Under the pieces are notes generated by a model that worked only from the letters and a program-made list of their open reading frames with translations, ran no database searches and was not told where the DNA came from. Positions 1-9,939 of a stretch of 64,000 bases of DNA are shown here, piece after piece. This DNA comes from Shinisaurus crocodilurus (Eukaryota > Chordata > Lepidosauria > Squamata > Shinisauridae), in NCBI GenBank assembly GCA_021292165.1, contig CM037879.1, forward strand, positions 242,235,797 to 242,299,796, read 5' to 3'. Numbering within the stretch: the first letter of the stretch is position 1; each line of letters begins with the position of its first letter. The position numbers were made by a program, and so were the translations under genes.

Positions 1-399
1 ACCGGCCCTTACTCTCACAAAGATCATTGAAGAAGAAGCCTTGGTAAAGAGACAGGTTAAACTCCTCATGTAGAGAAGCCATAACTGTACTGTGGTGTGA
101 TAACACTGTATTTTTGCCCTAGTTTTTAAAATCTTTGGGCCAAACTACATCTTGCCTTAGCTGTATAATTCTGGTCTAGAGTACTAGGTCCCCGCCCCCC
201 ATGAATTGCCAGCATGGGCACAGATCCAGATGGGGACCTTAGCATAGGCCACAGGGGGCTATCACACTGCACCCCTCAATAGGGCCTCAAGCTTGCGCTC
301 CTTATTGGGATCTCTGGGTGCGCTTACGTAAGGTTGGGGGTTTCTTTGCCTCTTACCCTTACCCTTACCCCTCTCACACTGCCTTTGGGATGTCTAATC
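1..399. other. No gene or repeat recognised
   Basis: I see nothing coding and no clear repeat in this stretch. It contains a short run of TTACCC units near 352-370, which is not the vertebrate telomere unit. Confidence 0.4.
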
Positions 400-990
400 T
401 AGTGGTGGGGCCGAGCCTGGAGTCGGCTAGAGGCTCGCTCTGGGCTCGGCCCCTCACGAGTGGTGGCAGCCCGATCTCGCTCTTCAGAGCAGCGTGGAGC
501 GTTCTCCGTGCTGCTCACACCGCTCGCACCGCTGCTGGACCCCCTGCGCACGGCCCCCCCGCCGCTGCTGCTGCTGGACACCCCTGCCCCCACCGCTGCT
601 GCCAGGACCCCCCCCCCGCCGCCTACCTGGTCCTGTGCGCCGCCACCGGAGCCGCTGCTCCGCCGCAGCCAGAGCCACTGCTCCGGCGCGCTGGACCCCC
701 ACCCGTGCTCTGTTTTGGTGGGAGGAACCAGGGCAACAGGGCTTAAACAGCCCTATTACCCTGGCTTCCCACGCCAAAAACAGAGCGCGGGGGTCCAGCG
801 CGATGGAGCAGGGTCCTGTCGCATCACGCGACGGAAGTGACGCGACAGGACCAGTGGACAGGGAGGCAGGCTCTCCGCAGAGCCGGAGAGCCTGCAGGTA
901 AGCCCGCACGGGTGGCCGAGTAGCCCGACGGACACGAGCAGGCCCAGTTCGGCCCTTGCTCCCGTCTGCCAGGCTACTCGGGTACATCCC
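400..990. other. GC- and CpG-rich segment
   Basis: This stretch is far richer in G, C and CpG than the AT-rich DNA around it. It has CTG/CCG-rich runs at about 520-680. Long open frames exist on both strands, but they are low-complexity Pro/Ala/Arg/Ser translations produced by the GC bias and match no family I know. It could be a CpG island, but the hairpins filling its right half suggest a repeat or mobile element instead. No splice or initiator context convinced me of a first exon. Confidence 0.55.
678..982. repeat. Cluster of four consecutive inverted repeats
   Basis: Four hairpins follow each other. (1) 678-811 is an imperfect palindrome centred near 746, whose core 728-764 pairs CCAGGGCAACAGGGCT with its complement at two C/T mismatches. 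(2) 812-852 has arms beginning GGTCCTGTCGC with one mismatch over 16 bases, at a CpG. (3) 867-895 has perfect 12-base arms GCAGGCTCTCCG. (4) 913-982 has arms GCCGAGTAGCC and GGCTACTCGGG. The mismatches look like CpG decay. I do not know an element with this structure. Confidence 0.65.
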
Positions 991-1168
991 TAGCTCTAAT
1001 CCCTACCTTATACCTCTTTGACCAGTACCATAAGCACAGCTTCCACACAGGCTGTTCAAACAACAAAGAAAAGTTGATTTTAAAATACAAGTTCTAGAAA
1101 TAAGTTCCATGTGTAAGTTTCAGTTAATCCTACGTAATGTACTATCTTATCCTAGTACCAATCCTCCC

Positions 1169-1554
1169 TGAACAACTGTTCCCAATATCAATCCCTGGAC
1201 TCACTAGCTAAACTCTTACCAATCCTAATATAATCGCTCAACTCTCTCCAGTCAGCTTCACTGTCTCCCAAACAGCACTTCACATTCACACACTCCTGCA
1301 CTCTCTTCACAAATCCGCACAAAAACCCTGCCTGAACAGCACCGCCCACTGTTTATATAACACAGGCTCCACCCCCCGGGCCCTTCTCACTCTCTCAGCC
1401 AATCATGTCACATATGTAAATGCACCATTCTTCCTGCCCATCCTTTCTCACTCACCCAGATACAGCAGGAATACATACTTATACTTAATATACAAACACA
1501 TTATACTTACCACCTATACACTTTAAATTTAAACCCAAATAATGTAACATCACA
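1169..1554 (-). mobile_element. Candidate solo LTR of an LTR retrotransposon
   Basis: Read on the minus strand the segment starts TGTGATGTTACATT and ends GTTGTTCA, which fits the TG...CA rule. The five bases CTCCC lie on both sides (1164-1168 and 1555-1559), consistent with a 5-bp target duplication. A TATA box (TTATATAAAC, 1351-1360) and an ATTGGCT element (near 1396-1404) are spaced as in an LTR U3. No polyadenylation signal is obvious, and repeat-like sequence of similar base composition continues towards 1000, so the left boundary is uncertain. A unique host promoter is the alternative. Confidence 0.38.
1353..1360 (-). promoter_or_regulatory. TATA box of the candidate LTR
   Basis: TATATAA-type motif on the minus strand, with an inverted CCAAT motif about 40 bases upstream. 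Activity is inferred only. Confidence 0.35.
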
Positions 1555-1559
1555 CTCCC

Positions 1560-2271
1560 CTCTGCTTTGTTCTCATGATAAAATTATGATGGGCAATGAA
1601 CAAATCTTCCTGAGATGTTCTGTCAGTGCTTCCTTCTTGTGAACAGAGTTGTTTTTTTTTACAAAAATGCCTGATGTGATATGGTATCTTCAGAGCATAG
1701 AACTAGTACAAGACCTGTATGCCACTTATCCCCGACTAAATGGAATGCTAATGGCAGTGGTCATGCTGGTCTTCAACACTGAAAAGGAAGACATTATATA
1801 GCCATCCTTTTTAGGAGAAGGTATTTGAAAATGAACAACTCCACTTTCAGAAAGAAAAAAATGCTTCTTCCTTTAAGGACTAGGGGTTACCATAGGTTTG
1901 GTTCTATTATAACTTGTCCTTGAGAGTAAAATATGGAACACCTATCAAGCAAGGAAACCCAATCATCTCGCACTGTGCAACAGTGGATTACTGATCTCAA
2001 GTGGTTTATTTTGTTCAGCAAAAGAAGCTGTTGAAGTATAAGCAAGCTTTCTAGAATGGAGAGTTTAAACAGAATTCACTTCCTACATATTTGTAGGAAT
2101 TTTGTTGTGGCTAGAGAAGACTAAACAAATGTAATTAACATTTCCTCAAGTATATAAATGCAGCCGAAGAACTGGGCAATGGAAAATGTTGTATGTGGTC
2201 CCTTTAACGTGTGTGAGGGTTTTTAATGCACTACTGCAACAACAACATGCCAAATTCAAATGTTTTTAAAT
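1560..2271. other. No gene or repeat recognised
   Basis: AT-rich sequence with no convincing coding frame, RNA gene or repeat signature. Confidence 0.4.
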
Positions 2272-2305
2272 CTTATTTTAAGTATATACTTATACTTAAA
2301 ATAAG
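2272..2305. repeat. Perfect 15-base palindrome in AT-rich repeat
   Basis: The arms CTTATTTTAAGTATA and TATACTTAAAATAAG are exact complements around TACT. Further AGTATATACT units follow to 2345. A second perfect 9-base hairpin, AACAGTTTG/CAAACTGTT, lies at 2361-2382. Confidence 0.75.
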
Positions 2306-2375
2306 TATATACTTTTATATACTTTTTAAAAGTATATACTTTTAAAAAAGGAATGAATAGAACAGTTTGTATCCA

Positions 2376-2658
2376 AACTGTTGTCCTTCCTTTCATGGAA
2401 ATCTTTGATCCAGAGGAAACTTCTTTGAATGGAAGAACGAGGGAGGTGATTTTTGCAAATTTCCCCTTCCCTCTGTAGCCCCCTTCATCTCACCAATATC
2501 TGCTATAGGGGGTTTGAGGACCCTCTGGAGCAGCAGGGAGGTGGAGGGAGCTGCAGGTGACAGAGGGAATTTGCAAAAATTGCCTCCCTCTCTCTTTAGT
2601 TCATAGAAACCTCCACTGGGTCAAAGAGACTTCTGCAAATGGAAGGGCAACATTAGTT
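2376..2658. mobile_element. Foldback MITE, about 283 bp
   Basis: The two halves are imperfect inverted copies. The best-conserved part pairs GAGGGAGGTGATTTTTGC (from about 2438) with the complement ending near 2592. The similarity continues outward through a CTTTGATCCAG-type block to AACTGTTGTCC at one end and the complement of AACTAATGTTGCC at the other. No coding frame lies inside. The superfamily is unknown, because I could not fix a target duplication. Confidence 0.6.
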
Positions 2659-2706
2659 ATAACACATAACTTCTAAATGCTTAAAAATATGATTTCCTCC
2701 TCACAC

Positions 2707-2945
2707 AGCCAGTGTGGCGTAGTGGTTAGAGTGTTGGACTGGGACTGGGCCATGAAGCTCACCGGGTGACTTCTTTGGGCCAGTCACTGCCTCTCAGCCT
2801 AACCTACCTCACAGGGTTGTTTGTGGATAAAAGGGAGAGGAGGAGGAGGATCATGTAAGACGCCTTGGGTTCCTTGCAGGAAAAAAGGCGGGATATAAAT
2901 ACAATAAATAATAAATAAATAATAAATAAAATAAAATATACTGCG
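2707..2945 (+). mobile_element. MIR-like tRNA-derived SINE with L2-type tail
   Basis: The copy begins with a tRNA-related head (GCCAGTGTGGCGTAGTGG), continues with a CORE/MIR-like body (GGGTGACTT...GGGCCAGTCACTG, CTACCTCACAGGGTTGTT) and ends in GGCGGGATATAAATAC followed by AATAA repeats. The bases that hold the pol III B box in the other copies are deleted (the head jumps from GGACTGGGACT to the GGCCATGAAGCTC body), so this copy could not transcribe itself. The tail resembles the 3' end of the L2 LINEs in this window. Confidence 0.85.
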
Positions 2946-3020
2946 GGGGAGGTGGGGAGGGAGAGAAAAATTGGAAGCATCAAAACTGGGACATAGACAT
3001 TCCTCTTGCTTTCATTAACT

Positions 3021-3065
<45 letters not shown>
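3021..3065. repeat. (ATC)n microsatellite
   Basis: About fifteen uninterrupted ATC units. Confidence 0.95.
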
Positions 3066-3388
3066 TACAGTATTTGTATACCACTCCATATCTAAGTAGA
3101 TTCCCGAGCGATGAACAGTAAAAAGACAAAAACAGATAAAAGATAAACAGATAAAACAACACATTGAAAGCAAAGTAACAATTACAGTGGTGGTTGAAGA
3201 GCAGAGAAGGCTTCCCAGAACAAGGAGGTCTTCTGCAGGGGCCAAAAGCAGCACAAAGTCGGAGCCTGCCTGACCTCCAGAGGCAGGGAGTTCCACAGAA
3301 ATGGAGCCATCACGCTGAAGGTTCTTCTCCTGGTTGACTCTAATCAGGCCAAAGAGGTCCATGAGGAACCACCAGGAGCATGCCATCT
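3021..3388 (-). mobile_element. 3' end of a LINE with trinucleotide tail
   Basis: Read on the minus strand, a block encoding a decayed C-terminal region is followed by a 3' UTR-like part ending GGAGTGGTATACAAATACTGTAG and then a (GAT)n tail. The trinucleotide array at 3021-3065 is thus probably the retrotransposon tail, not an independent microsatellite. CR1/L2-type is likely, but I cannot assign the family firmly. Confidence 0.5.
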
Positions 3389-3393
3389 GATTT

Positions 3394-3830
3394 ATTTATT
3401 TATTTATTACATTTCTATACCGCCTTTCTGCTAAGGCACCCAAAGTGGTTTAAAATGTTTAAATACTCAAACAAACAAATGTTACCACCACCACCCAAAC
3501 CAAACATACACCAGTTCTCTCAGGCCAACTGAAGGTTTTTTCTGGAGCTGCTGGTAGAATCTCCCTGGCCTGGGCTTTTCTTCTGCCTTCTCTCTGTAGC
3601 CCCAAGGAAGGTGGGGGAGGCGCTGCCCCAACAGTCCTCTCAGGCCGGTGATGGTCGTTCAGGAGCTGATGGCATTTGCTTCCCAGCCTGTTGGGAGTAT
3701 CTGATGACCTTGGTGAGTGGGTAGGTTGGTATGGGAGGATGCAGCCTCTCGGGTAACATGGTCCCAAGTTGTTTTGGGCTTTGTACGCAAGTACCAGGTA
3801 TAAACTTTATTGTATACAGCCATAGGCCTT
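3394..3830 (-). mobile_element. Probable LINE 3' fragment
   Basis: On the minus strand the segment ends with AAAGGCGGTATAGAAATG followed by AATAAATAAAT, the typical L2-like 3' terminus. The DNA upstream of it on that strand (to about 3830) carries only decayed frames. The relation of the part beyond 3470 to the tail is uncertain. Confidence 0.4.
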
Positions 3831-4019
3831 TACAAATCATTAAAATGTAAAATTTATAAAACTTTAAATGTAAAATTTATATGTATCTTCAATGTTACTA
3901 TTTTAGATTTTAGGGTTTAAACTTTTAGAGGAAGGTAAAATGGTTTGTTTTATGTATTGAGTTTTATAATACTTTTAAATTACACTGTTTTATAAATTTT
4001 ACATTTTAATGAGCATTGT

Positions 4020-4530
4020 CTCAGGAGGTTACTAGCACCTGTATCACTGTGGCCAAGCTATCCCTGTCCAGGAGAGGCCGTAGCTGGTGAACCAGTCGAA
4101 GATGGTAAAAGGCACTCTGAGCCACTGCAGTCACTTGGGACTCCAGTGACAATGATGGATCTAGGAGTACCCCCAGACTACGAACCTGATCTTTCAAAGG
4201 GAGTGCAAGCAATCCCAGCTAGAACAGGCAAGGAGCCTATCTCCCGGACTTGGGAACCACTCACCCATAGGGCTTCCATCTTGCCAGGATTCAGCCTCAG
4301 CTTATTGGCCCTCTTCCAGCCCATCACTGAGTTCAGGCACTGATCCAGGACTTGCACAGCCTCTCCTGATTCAGTTGTTACAGGGATATAGAGCTGTGTG
4401 TCATCAGTGTACTGATGGCACTTGGCTCCAAATCCCCTAATGACTGCTCCCAGCAGCTTCATATAGATGTTAAACAACATTGGGGACAAGATGGTACCCT
4501 GTGGGACCCCATAGTGCAATTGCCAAGGGT
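4020..4530 (-). pseudogene. L2 LINE reverse transcriptase remnant
   Basis: The minus strand encodes a piece of a LINE reverse transcriptase in two overlapping frames. It starts with GVPQGTILSPMLFNIYMK, the conserved RT block 4. The catalytic box follows (TDDTQLY; codons at 4400-4411), where the usual YADD has become YTDD. A block near LGVLLDPSLSLESQV follows in a shifted frame. The sequence is closest to L2 (DTQLY, AFYHLR). The 5' part and the 3' end are missing and the frame is broken, so it is a dead fragment. The same region of an L2 copy occurs at 44.7-45.6 kb. Confidence 0.85.
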
Positions 4531-4882
4531 CCGAGCTTCATCATCTTGCTCATCACAACCTCTTGAAATAGCACCACTAGAAGATAGCAGATTCATGGTC
4601 ATTCTAACAATGTGCCAGCATTGTAATTATTCTCTCAAAACCCCTCTATTATGGTAAGTTCCAAATGGTTTGATTATCTTTCTCCCCTTTTTTTCCATTG
4701 AAAATGTTGATACAATTCTCCAACAGAAAGTTTCAAAGCAGGATAAGTTGACTAGCATCATCAGCTTTGGAAAAATTGTCACAAAATTGACTTAAAATGT
4801 AAGTGAAACCTCAACCGCAGTAGGTTGTTCCACTATAGACAACTGAGATATGCTTCCTTCTTTAATGACAAGATACCAACTA

Positions 4883-4923
<41 letters not shown>

Positions 4924-5826
4924 TAGAAAACAATTTTACAAGAGTGCTGACTTGCACCTTATAATGACTTAAATGGTCAGGGCAAAAAGGAAGTCCAAGA
5001 TAACTGTCATTCTTTAAAATGATGCTAAGGTCTAACCATTAATCACAAGACACACAGAAAACTTTATGCTGAAACCAGCACTATCTCAGCAAACCTTGCC
5101 ACTTATCTAGTCACTCATAATTGCATCTTTTTTTTTCTTTTTTGAAATGAAAGTAACAGATTCTTCCTGCCACACTAACACATGGACCTTATTTACAAGC
5201 AGCTAAATATTATTAGATGCTGTTTTTGTTCTTCCCAGAGAAAAATAGATTATTGAACATCTAGATACTGCTTTCTTCATTCACTCAGCCACCCCATGCA
5301 TAAAAATAATGAGGAATTGCATTTATTTTTACATTGGCAACCAATATTATTCAATAGTCCAGTCACTTTTGTGCTATAAACTTCATAAACACTGATACAG
5401 TTCTGCAAAGCTATTGTAAAATGCAACTTTAACCATTTTGTAGATTCCTATCATGCATATAGGTTCTGAACTGATTCAGGCGGGGAACGATAACCATCTG
5501 GCCAAGGCCCTTTCCTTTAGCTATCATGTAACCTAATGTGTGACACTGTATTAACTATTCATACTGAATTTTCTAGGTTGTACTACTTTGTATGGACTGC
5601 TTTAAAGACAACACTCTTACTTCTGAGTAGGAACAACGTTATCCTGCTCAAGTCCCACTGAACTGAATTGTGCCTGGAAAGTACAACTCAAGAGAATTTC
5701 CCTTCTGAATTGTACACATCATATTTACAAAAATACAGTCCATTACTAGTGTTGAATAGTGGGATGATGTAGCTTTTAACTAAACCAGGCAGAACAATCT
5801 TATAGTCCCAGCTACATTGGTGGCTG
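4531..5826. other. Mostly plain sequence
   Basis: AT-rich, no coding signal seen. It holds only a (TA)n run and a faint, decayed trace of the GAGTAAG...CCCACTGAACT palindromic family near 5620-5690. Confidence 0.4.
4886..4915. repeat. (TA)n microsatellite
   Basis: About fourteen uninterrupted TA units. Confidence 0.95.
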
Positions 5827-6216
5827 GTAGGGATGGATGAATCTATCAAGCCTGATTCCACACAGGTCCTCTTTTTCTCTCTTTTAAGTTTGTTTCAAGT
5901 AATTTCTCCATCAAATTGTGATTTCTTTTTTTGCCTGGTCCACAGGAAAAATTGTACAGATGTTCATGTGCATTATTTGAAAAACATGAATTTTTGTATT
6001 CATTTTTGTTCACACTTTTGCAAATGTGCACATTTTAAAAGTGATTAAGTGTTTTTATGTACACCCCCCCTCCAATATACACATTCCTGTGCCTTTTTTT
6101 CTTTTCTTCTTTTGGCAAACTGCATAACAAACTTTGGAAATGTATGGACTTCAGTGGCAAAATATGTTCCAGTTCATGTTTAGGTTTGGGAATTATGAAC
6201 TTGGGATGTTTGTATT
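5827..6216 (+). mobile_element. Repeat family W, left part (split by an LTR element)
   Basis: Family W copies begin near TAGGGATGG(A)TGAATC and end near CTCACCCATCTAG, and carry AAATGTGCACAT-like and CATGTTTAGG-like stretches. This copy is cut at 6216 by the LTR element and resumes at 9266-9306. Other copies lie at 16372, 25592, 26283, 36655 (minus) and about 61235. No coding capacity is seen. The inverted ends suggest a DNA transposon derivative. Confidence 0.45.
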
Positions 6217-6245
6217 TGTGGAGAAAAGAGCCTTTGGGGGTTCCT

Positions 6246-6277
<32 letters not shown>

Positions 6278-6762
6278 CTCCTCATGTGTAAACCAAGTAA
6301 GGCCAGTTGGGGGGCTGGGAGGAGGCGAAATGTGCATAAAGTATCGGATGGGACATGGCGCCTGTCTACGGCTTTTCAGATGCAAAAGTCATGAGTTCCC
6401 CTCCCTGCCTTGGCCAGGTGAAGTTCACCCTGATTGGCTGAGAAGCAGCAAAGCTACAGGAAGGAGGAGGGGAGGGGGAAAGAGCTATATTTCCCAACGT
6501 GTGGTTTTTTGTCTTTGTCTTTGGTCATCGTGTGGCTGCCGGCTGTTGGAGTAGTGGCGGCGCGCCAAGGAGAGGCCCAAGCCTTCGGGGGGCCTCAGGA
6601 TCCAACCCCAGGTAGCTCCTGGTGAAATTAGCTGAATGAGGGCTCTGGTAAAGGCAAGCCTTGTGGGAGGCTACCCATCTCGGACTTTCGGGTAGGTGTG
6701 GTAATCTCCATCGGGCAGCAAGGCTGTGCTGGATCTAACCCTGGAAGAGAACTGACCCTCAA
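6217..6762 (+). repeat. 5' LTR, truncated
   Basis: Matches 8353-8908 of the 3' LTR at about 98%. It stops at CTCAAGTA, where the 3' LTR continues for another 357 bases. The R/U5 part and any primer-binding site are therefore missing, probably by a deletion. It includes a (CA)n tract (6245-6269), an ATTGGCT motif near 6433 and a TATATTT motif near 6486. Confidence 0.85.
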
Positions 6763-7152
6763 GTAGTGTTCCAAGGGGAGCAGAAGAAAGGAGAGAAGAC
6801 CAGAAAACCTCTCTTAAGAGACTGGTGAGCAAAACATTGAATTTTGGGACAGCGTTTGATGAGTGATTGGGTTGGCTATGTGCCCCAGAGAAATTGGCAA
6901 GACTTTGGGGAGGGAAGGCACAGTCCTGCCCTACATCTCTCCCACGGGAGAAGGACTCAGGTTTTGAACTTAGACTGTCCAGTTGCTCTTGGGGGGGGGC
7001 ATGGTGTGTGAACCAGCTAAAGGCTGAGGGGGGGCAGACATCAGAAAACACCCCCCCCAGAAAAAGAGACTTTGTCCCTGTGCTGCCGAAATGGAAAGCT
7101 GAAAAGAGCAGAAGGAAAAGGGGATTTCCCTCCTAGCTGGCGGAGAAGCACA

Positions 7153-7440
7153 GACAGAAGAATTTCCCTCCAGGTGTCTCCAGCAGGAAGAAAGGGGACT
7201 GAGATTGGGTGTTAATTAAAGCCAATAAAAGCTGATAAATTGTTGCTGGAGTGGAGCATGGACAGAAGAATTTCCCTCCAGGTGTCTCCAGCGAGAAGAA
7301 AAGAGGACTGAGATTGGGGGTTGATTAAAGCCAATGAAAACTGTTAAATTGTTGCTGGAAGGGAGGGGACGGGTGATCCAAGTGTATTTGTCTTGTCGAT
7401 AAATTGTTGCTGGAGGGGAGGGGACGGGTGATCCCAGTGT
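7153..7440. repeat. 108-bp tandem duplication inside the LTR element
   Basis: Units starting GACAGAAGAATTTCCCTCC at 7153 and 7261 each run through TGTCTCCAGC and GATAAATTGTTGCTGG. A partial third unit with TTGTTGCTGGAGGGGAGG follows at about 7399. Confidence 0.85.
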
Positions 7441-7729
7441 AAGCAATGGAACTATTTGTGTTGTCTTGTCCCCAAATGAAAAAATTAGTCCAGACTGTAT
7501 CAGGTCAATTTGAAATCTGAATGTAATGATGGCTGCATGTATTCAAAAGGCCTCCGGGGGGCAGAGAAGAGTTGCCAAAGAAAATCAGAGGCTAGAAAAC
7601 AAAGCAGCAGGTTAAAAGGAACTTAGAGGCGGGAAGCCCTCTAACGACTGAAAGGTTGCCAGGCTGGTGTTCTAGCCGCCTAGGTAGAGCCTGCAGGGCT
7701 AGGCCTTTAATTCTGAGAGAAACAGTCAT

Positions 7730-7895
7730 CCCATTCATGTCATTGGGTAGAAAGTGCCACAAGCAAGCCTTTGGGAAAAGGGGTGGTGTATTCGTGTCAT
7801 TGGGTGGTGAGACGCCACCAGCAAGCCTTTGAAAAAAGGGGTGATGGGATTCATGTCGTTAAGTAGAGAGTGGCAGAAGCAAGCCTTTAGAAGCA
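7730..7895. repeat. Three-copy tandem repeat of about 57 bp inside the LTR element
   Basis: Each unit carries TTC(A/G)TGTC(A/G)TT at its start (7735, 7791, 7850), followed by a GTAGA/GTGGTGA stretch and AGCAAGCCTTT. The units have diverged by several bases each. Confidence 0.85.
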
Positions 7896-8352
7896 AAATT
7901 AAAGGCAAATTGAAGAGTCACATTTCAGTCAGCAATCTGCCCCCTACAGGCTTGTGTGAAAAATAGCAACCCAAAAAAGTTTTTTTTTTTAGACAGAGTG
8001 CCGGTCAGGCCACAGAAGGGTTGGGGTCCCATTTGGATTGTATATGATGTTTCTTGTGTATGCAAACCTGTAAACTTCTGATTGATGGTTATTGATTGTT
8101 GTTTTGCTGTTTTGATGTTTAAGGAGCTTTAAGATTTAAGATTTAAAGCTTTAAGCTTTAAGCTGTGTTAAGACTGTAGTTAATGTGTTTGATGTTTTGA
8201 TGCTTTTTTGTGTTGTTCTGTTTTTGTGTGTGTGTGAAGGAGAAGAGGTGTGCTAGTGGTAGAAGGCTAGCAAAGGCTTTTTCTTTTAAGTTAGTTTAAA
8301 ATGAAATGAGAGGGTTGACCTCTCAGGTTTCTTTTTTTTTTTAAAGGGCACG

Positions 8353-9265
8353 TGTGGAGAAAAGAGCCTTTGGGGGTTCCTACACACACACACACACACA
8401 CACACACATGCACGCACACGCCTCCTCATGTGTAAACCAAGTAAGGCCAGTTGGGGGGCTGGGAGGAGGCAAAATGTGCATAAAGTATCGGATGAGACAT
8501 GGTGCCTGTCTACGGCTTTTCAGATGCAAAAGTCATGAGTTCCCCTCCCTGCCTGGCCAGGTGAAGTTCACCCTGATTGGCTGAGAAGCAGCAAAGCTAC
8601 AGGAAGGAGGAGGGGAGGGGGAAAGAGCTATATTTCCCAACGTGTGGTTTTTTGTCTTTGTCTTTGGTCATCGCGTGGCTGCCGGCTGTTGGAGCAATGG
8701 CGGCACGCCAAGGAGAGGCCCAAGCCTTCGGGGGGCCTCAGGATCTGACCCCAGGTAGCTCCTGGTGAAATTAGCTGAATGAGGGCTCTGGTAAAGGCAA
8801 GCCTTGTGGGAGGCTACCCATCTCGGACCTTCGGGTAGGTGTGGTAATCTCCATCGGGCAGCAAAGCTGTGCTGGATCTAACCCTGGAAGAGAACTGACC
8901 CTCAAGTAACAGAGTTGTGTGCCTGAGAGATATAAAGAAGTAGGTTTTGTTATTTTGCAGCTTTACTGTGTACTGAAGTGTCTCTCTATTTTGTGCTTCT
9001 CTCATTTCCCACCTTTTGTTGTAAAGTGCTACCAAAATAAACCTTTCTTGGTTTTACCCCACATGGGTTTTGTAGTCGCTCTGCTTGGTTCAGTAACTAA
9101 ATCCAGGTTATAGACAAAGGCAAGTCCCTGAACAGAGATTCAAGTAAGATTGCAAAGAGCTGAGGCTTGGCAGTCTGGTACCTTGAGATCTCTGGGGGTC
9201 TTAGGTCCTTTGGGGTAGGAAAGGGTGGGGGTGTGGTGGGTCAGCCAGCCCCCCCTTCCTCCACA
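8353..9265 (+). repeat. 3' LTR, full length (913 bp)
   Basis: Runs from TGTGGAG to CTCCACA. It has a (CA)n tract at 8382-8408, an inverted CCAAT motif and a TATATTT motif upstream, and AATAAA at 9036-9041, giving a plausible U3-R-U5 order. The ORF-like stretch shared by both LTRs near 8577-8768 is not a gene. Confidence 0.85.
9036..9041 (+). promoter_or_regulatory. Polyadenylation signal of the 3' LTR
   Basis: AATAAA followed by T-rich sequence, in the part of the LTR that the 5' copy has lost. Confidence 0.6.
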
Positions 9266-9306
9266 GTATTAAAATTCAGATCTACCCAATTTCTCACCCA
9301 TCTAGT
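9266..9306 (+). mobile_element. Repeat family W, right end
   Basis: Continuation of the copy begun at 5827. It starts with the second GTATT of the LTR element and ends TTTCTCACCCATCTAG. Confidence 0.45.
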
Positions 9307-9939
9307 GACAGCAACAGTGTATAGAGGAAAACAACAGCAGTACAAATTACGGAGAATGTAGCAAATTCACCCAGCATCCATAGCAAAATAGCTGGCACAC
9401 ACCAATCACAGAGTGTCATGGCATCAATGTGCCTATGTTAGCATAGACTGAGTTAATCTGAATACAGCACCTAGGAGTCATCTCCATGATGTCTTCCCAC
9501 CACACACACACACACACTATACAAGCAACCAGACACAGGGACACCACAGTGCCCATCACTGTGTATCACTGTTGTGTATACAGCAAGAGAACAGCAACTA
9601 AGATCACCAGGGATCCCTATACACTGCAGTTCACATCACCTTATGTCACTCTCAGCACATACTGCTCATAACCATAATTGCCTTTTGACTACATAGACCT
9701 CTTCCAGCTGATTTTGTGTATGCACCTTGAAAGGTCAATTCACTGCGATCCTCTCAATCACTTAAGTGGTGTCAGCTCTTGACCTATTGGCTCAGTCTTT
9801 ATGTCGATGTATTATGGACTTCACTAAGAATTCCCAGCACTATAGGTTGTGAATTCAATAGCTTCCAGTTTTATGCTGCTCACTCATTTGGCATCCTAAC
9901 CACTGTAATTTGAGGAATAGTGATATAAAATACGTTGGC
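9307..9939. other. No gene recognised; short (CA)n tract
   Basis: Plain sequence apart from a (CA)n run at about 9500-9519. Confidence 0.4.

Larger units (their letters stand above)
6763..8352 (+). other. Non-coding interior of the LTR element
   Basis: No open frame with family resemblance. It contains two sets of internal tandem repeats and, near its right end, a T-rich stretch followed by TTTAAAGGGCACG just before the 3' LTR. A classical purine-rich polypurine tract is not evident. Confidence 0.7.
6217..9265 (+). mobile_element. Non-coding LTR retrotransposon, 3.05 kb, with GTATT target duplication
   Basis: Two long direct repeats bound a non-coding interior. The element starts TGTGGAG and ends CTCCACA, a perfect 7-base terminal inversion, and is flanked by GTATT on both sides (6212-6216 and 9266-9270). 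This fixes an LTR-type integration with a 5-bp duplication, typical of endogenous retroviruses and many Gypsy elements. I see no gag, protease, reverse transcriptase or integrase signature in the 1.6 kb interior, so it needed a helper, or lost its genes by deletion. The 5' LTR is truncated. The two LTRs differ by roughly a dozen substitutions over about 540 shared bases, so the insertion is fairly recent compared with its surroundings. Confidence 0.85.

Noticed and set aside
352..370. Telomere-like TTACCC units
   Set aside because: The vertebrate telomere is TTAGGG/CCCTAA; TTACCC repeats are a different sequence and only three units occur.
318..987. Overlapping long open frames on both strands in the GC-rich block
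   Set aside because: Low-complexity Pro/Ala/Arg/Ser translations forced by GC and repeat composition, with no domain. The strands and frames compete and the right half is hairpins.
6434..6625. A 63-codon open frame, repeated at 8577-8768
   Set aside because: It lies in both LTRs and is duplicated only because the LTR is. No gene signature.
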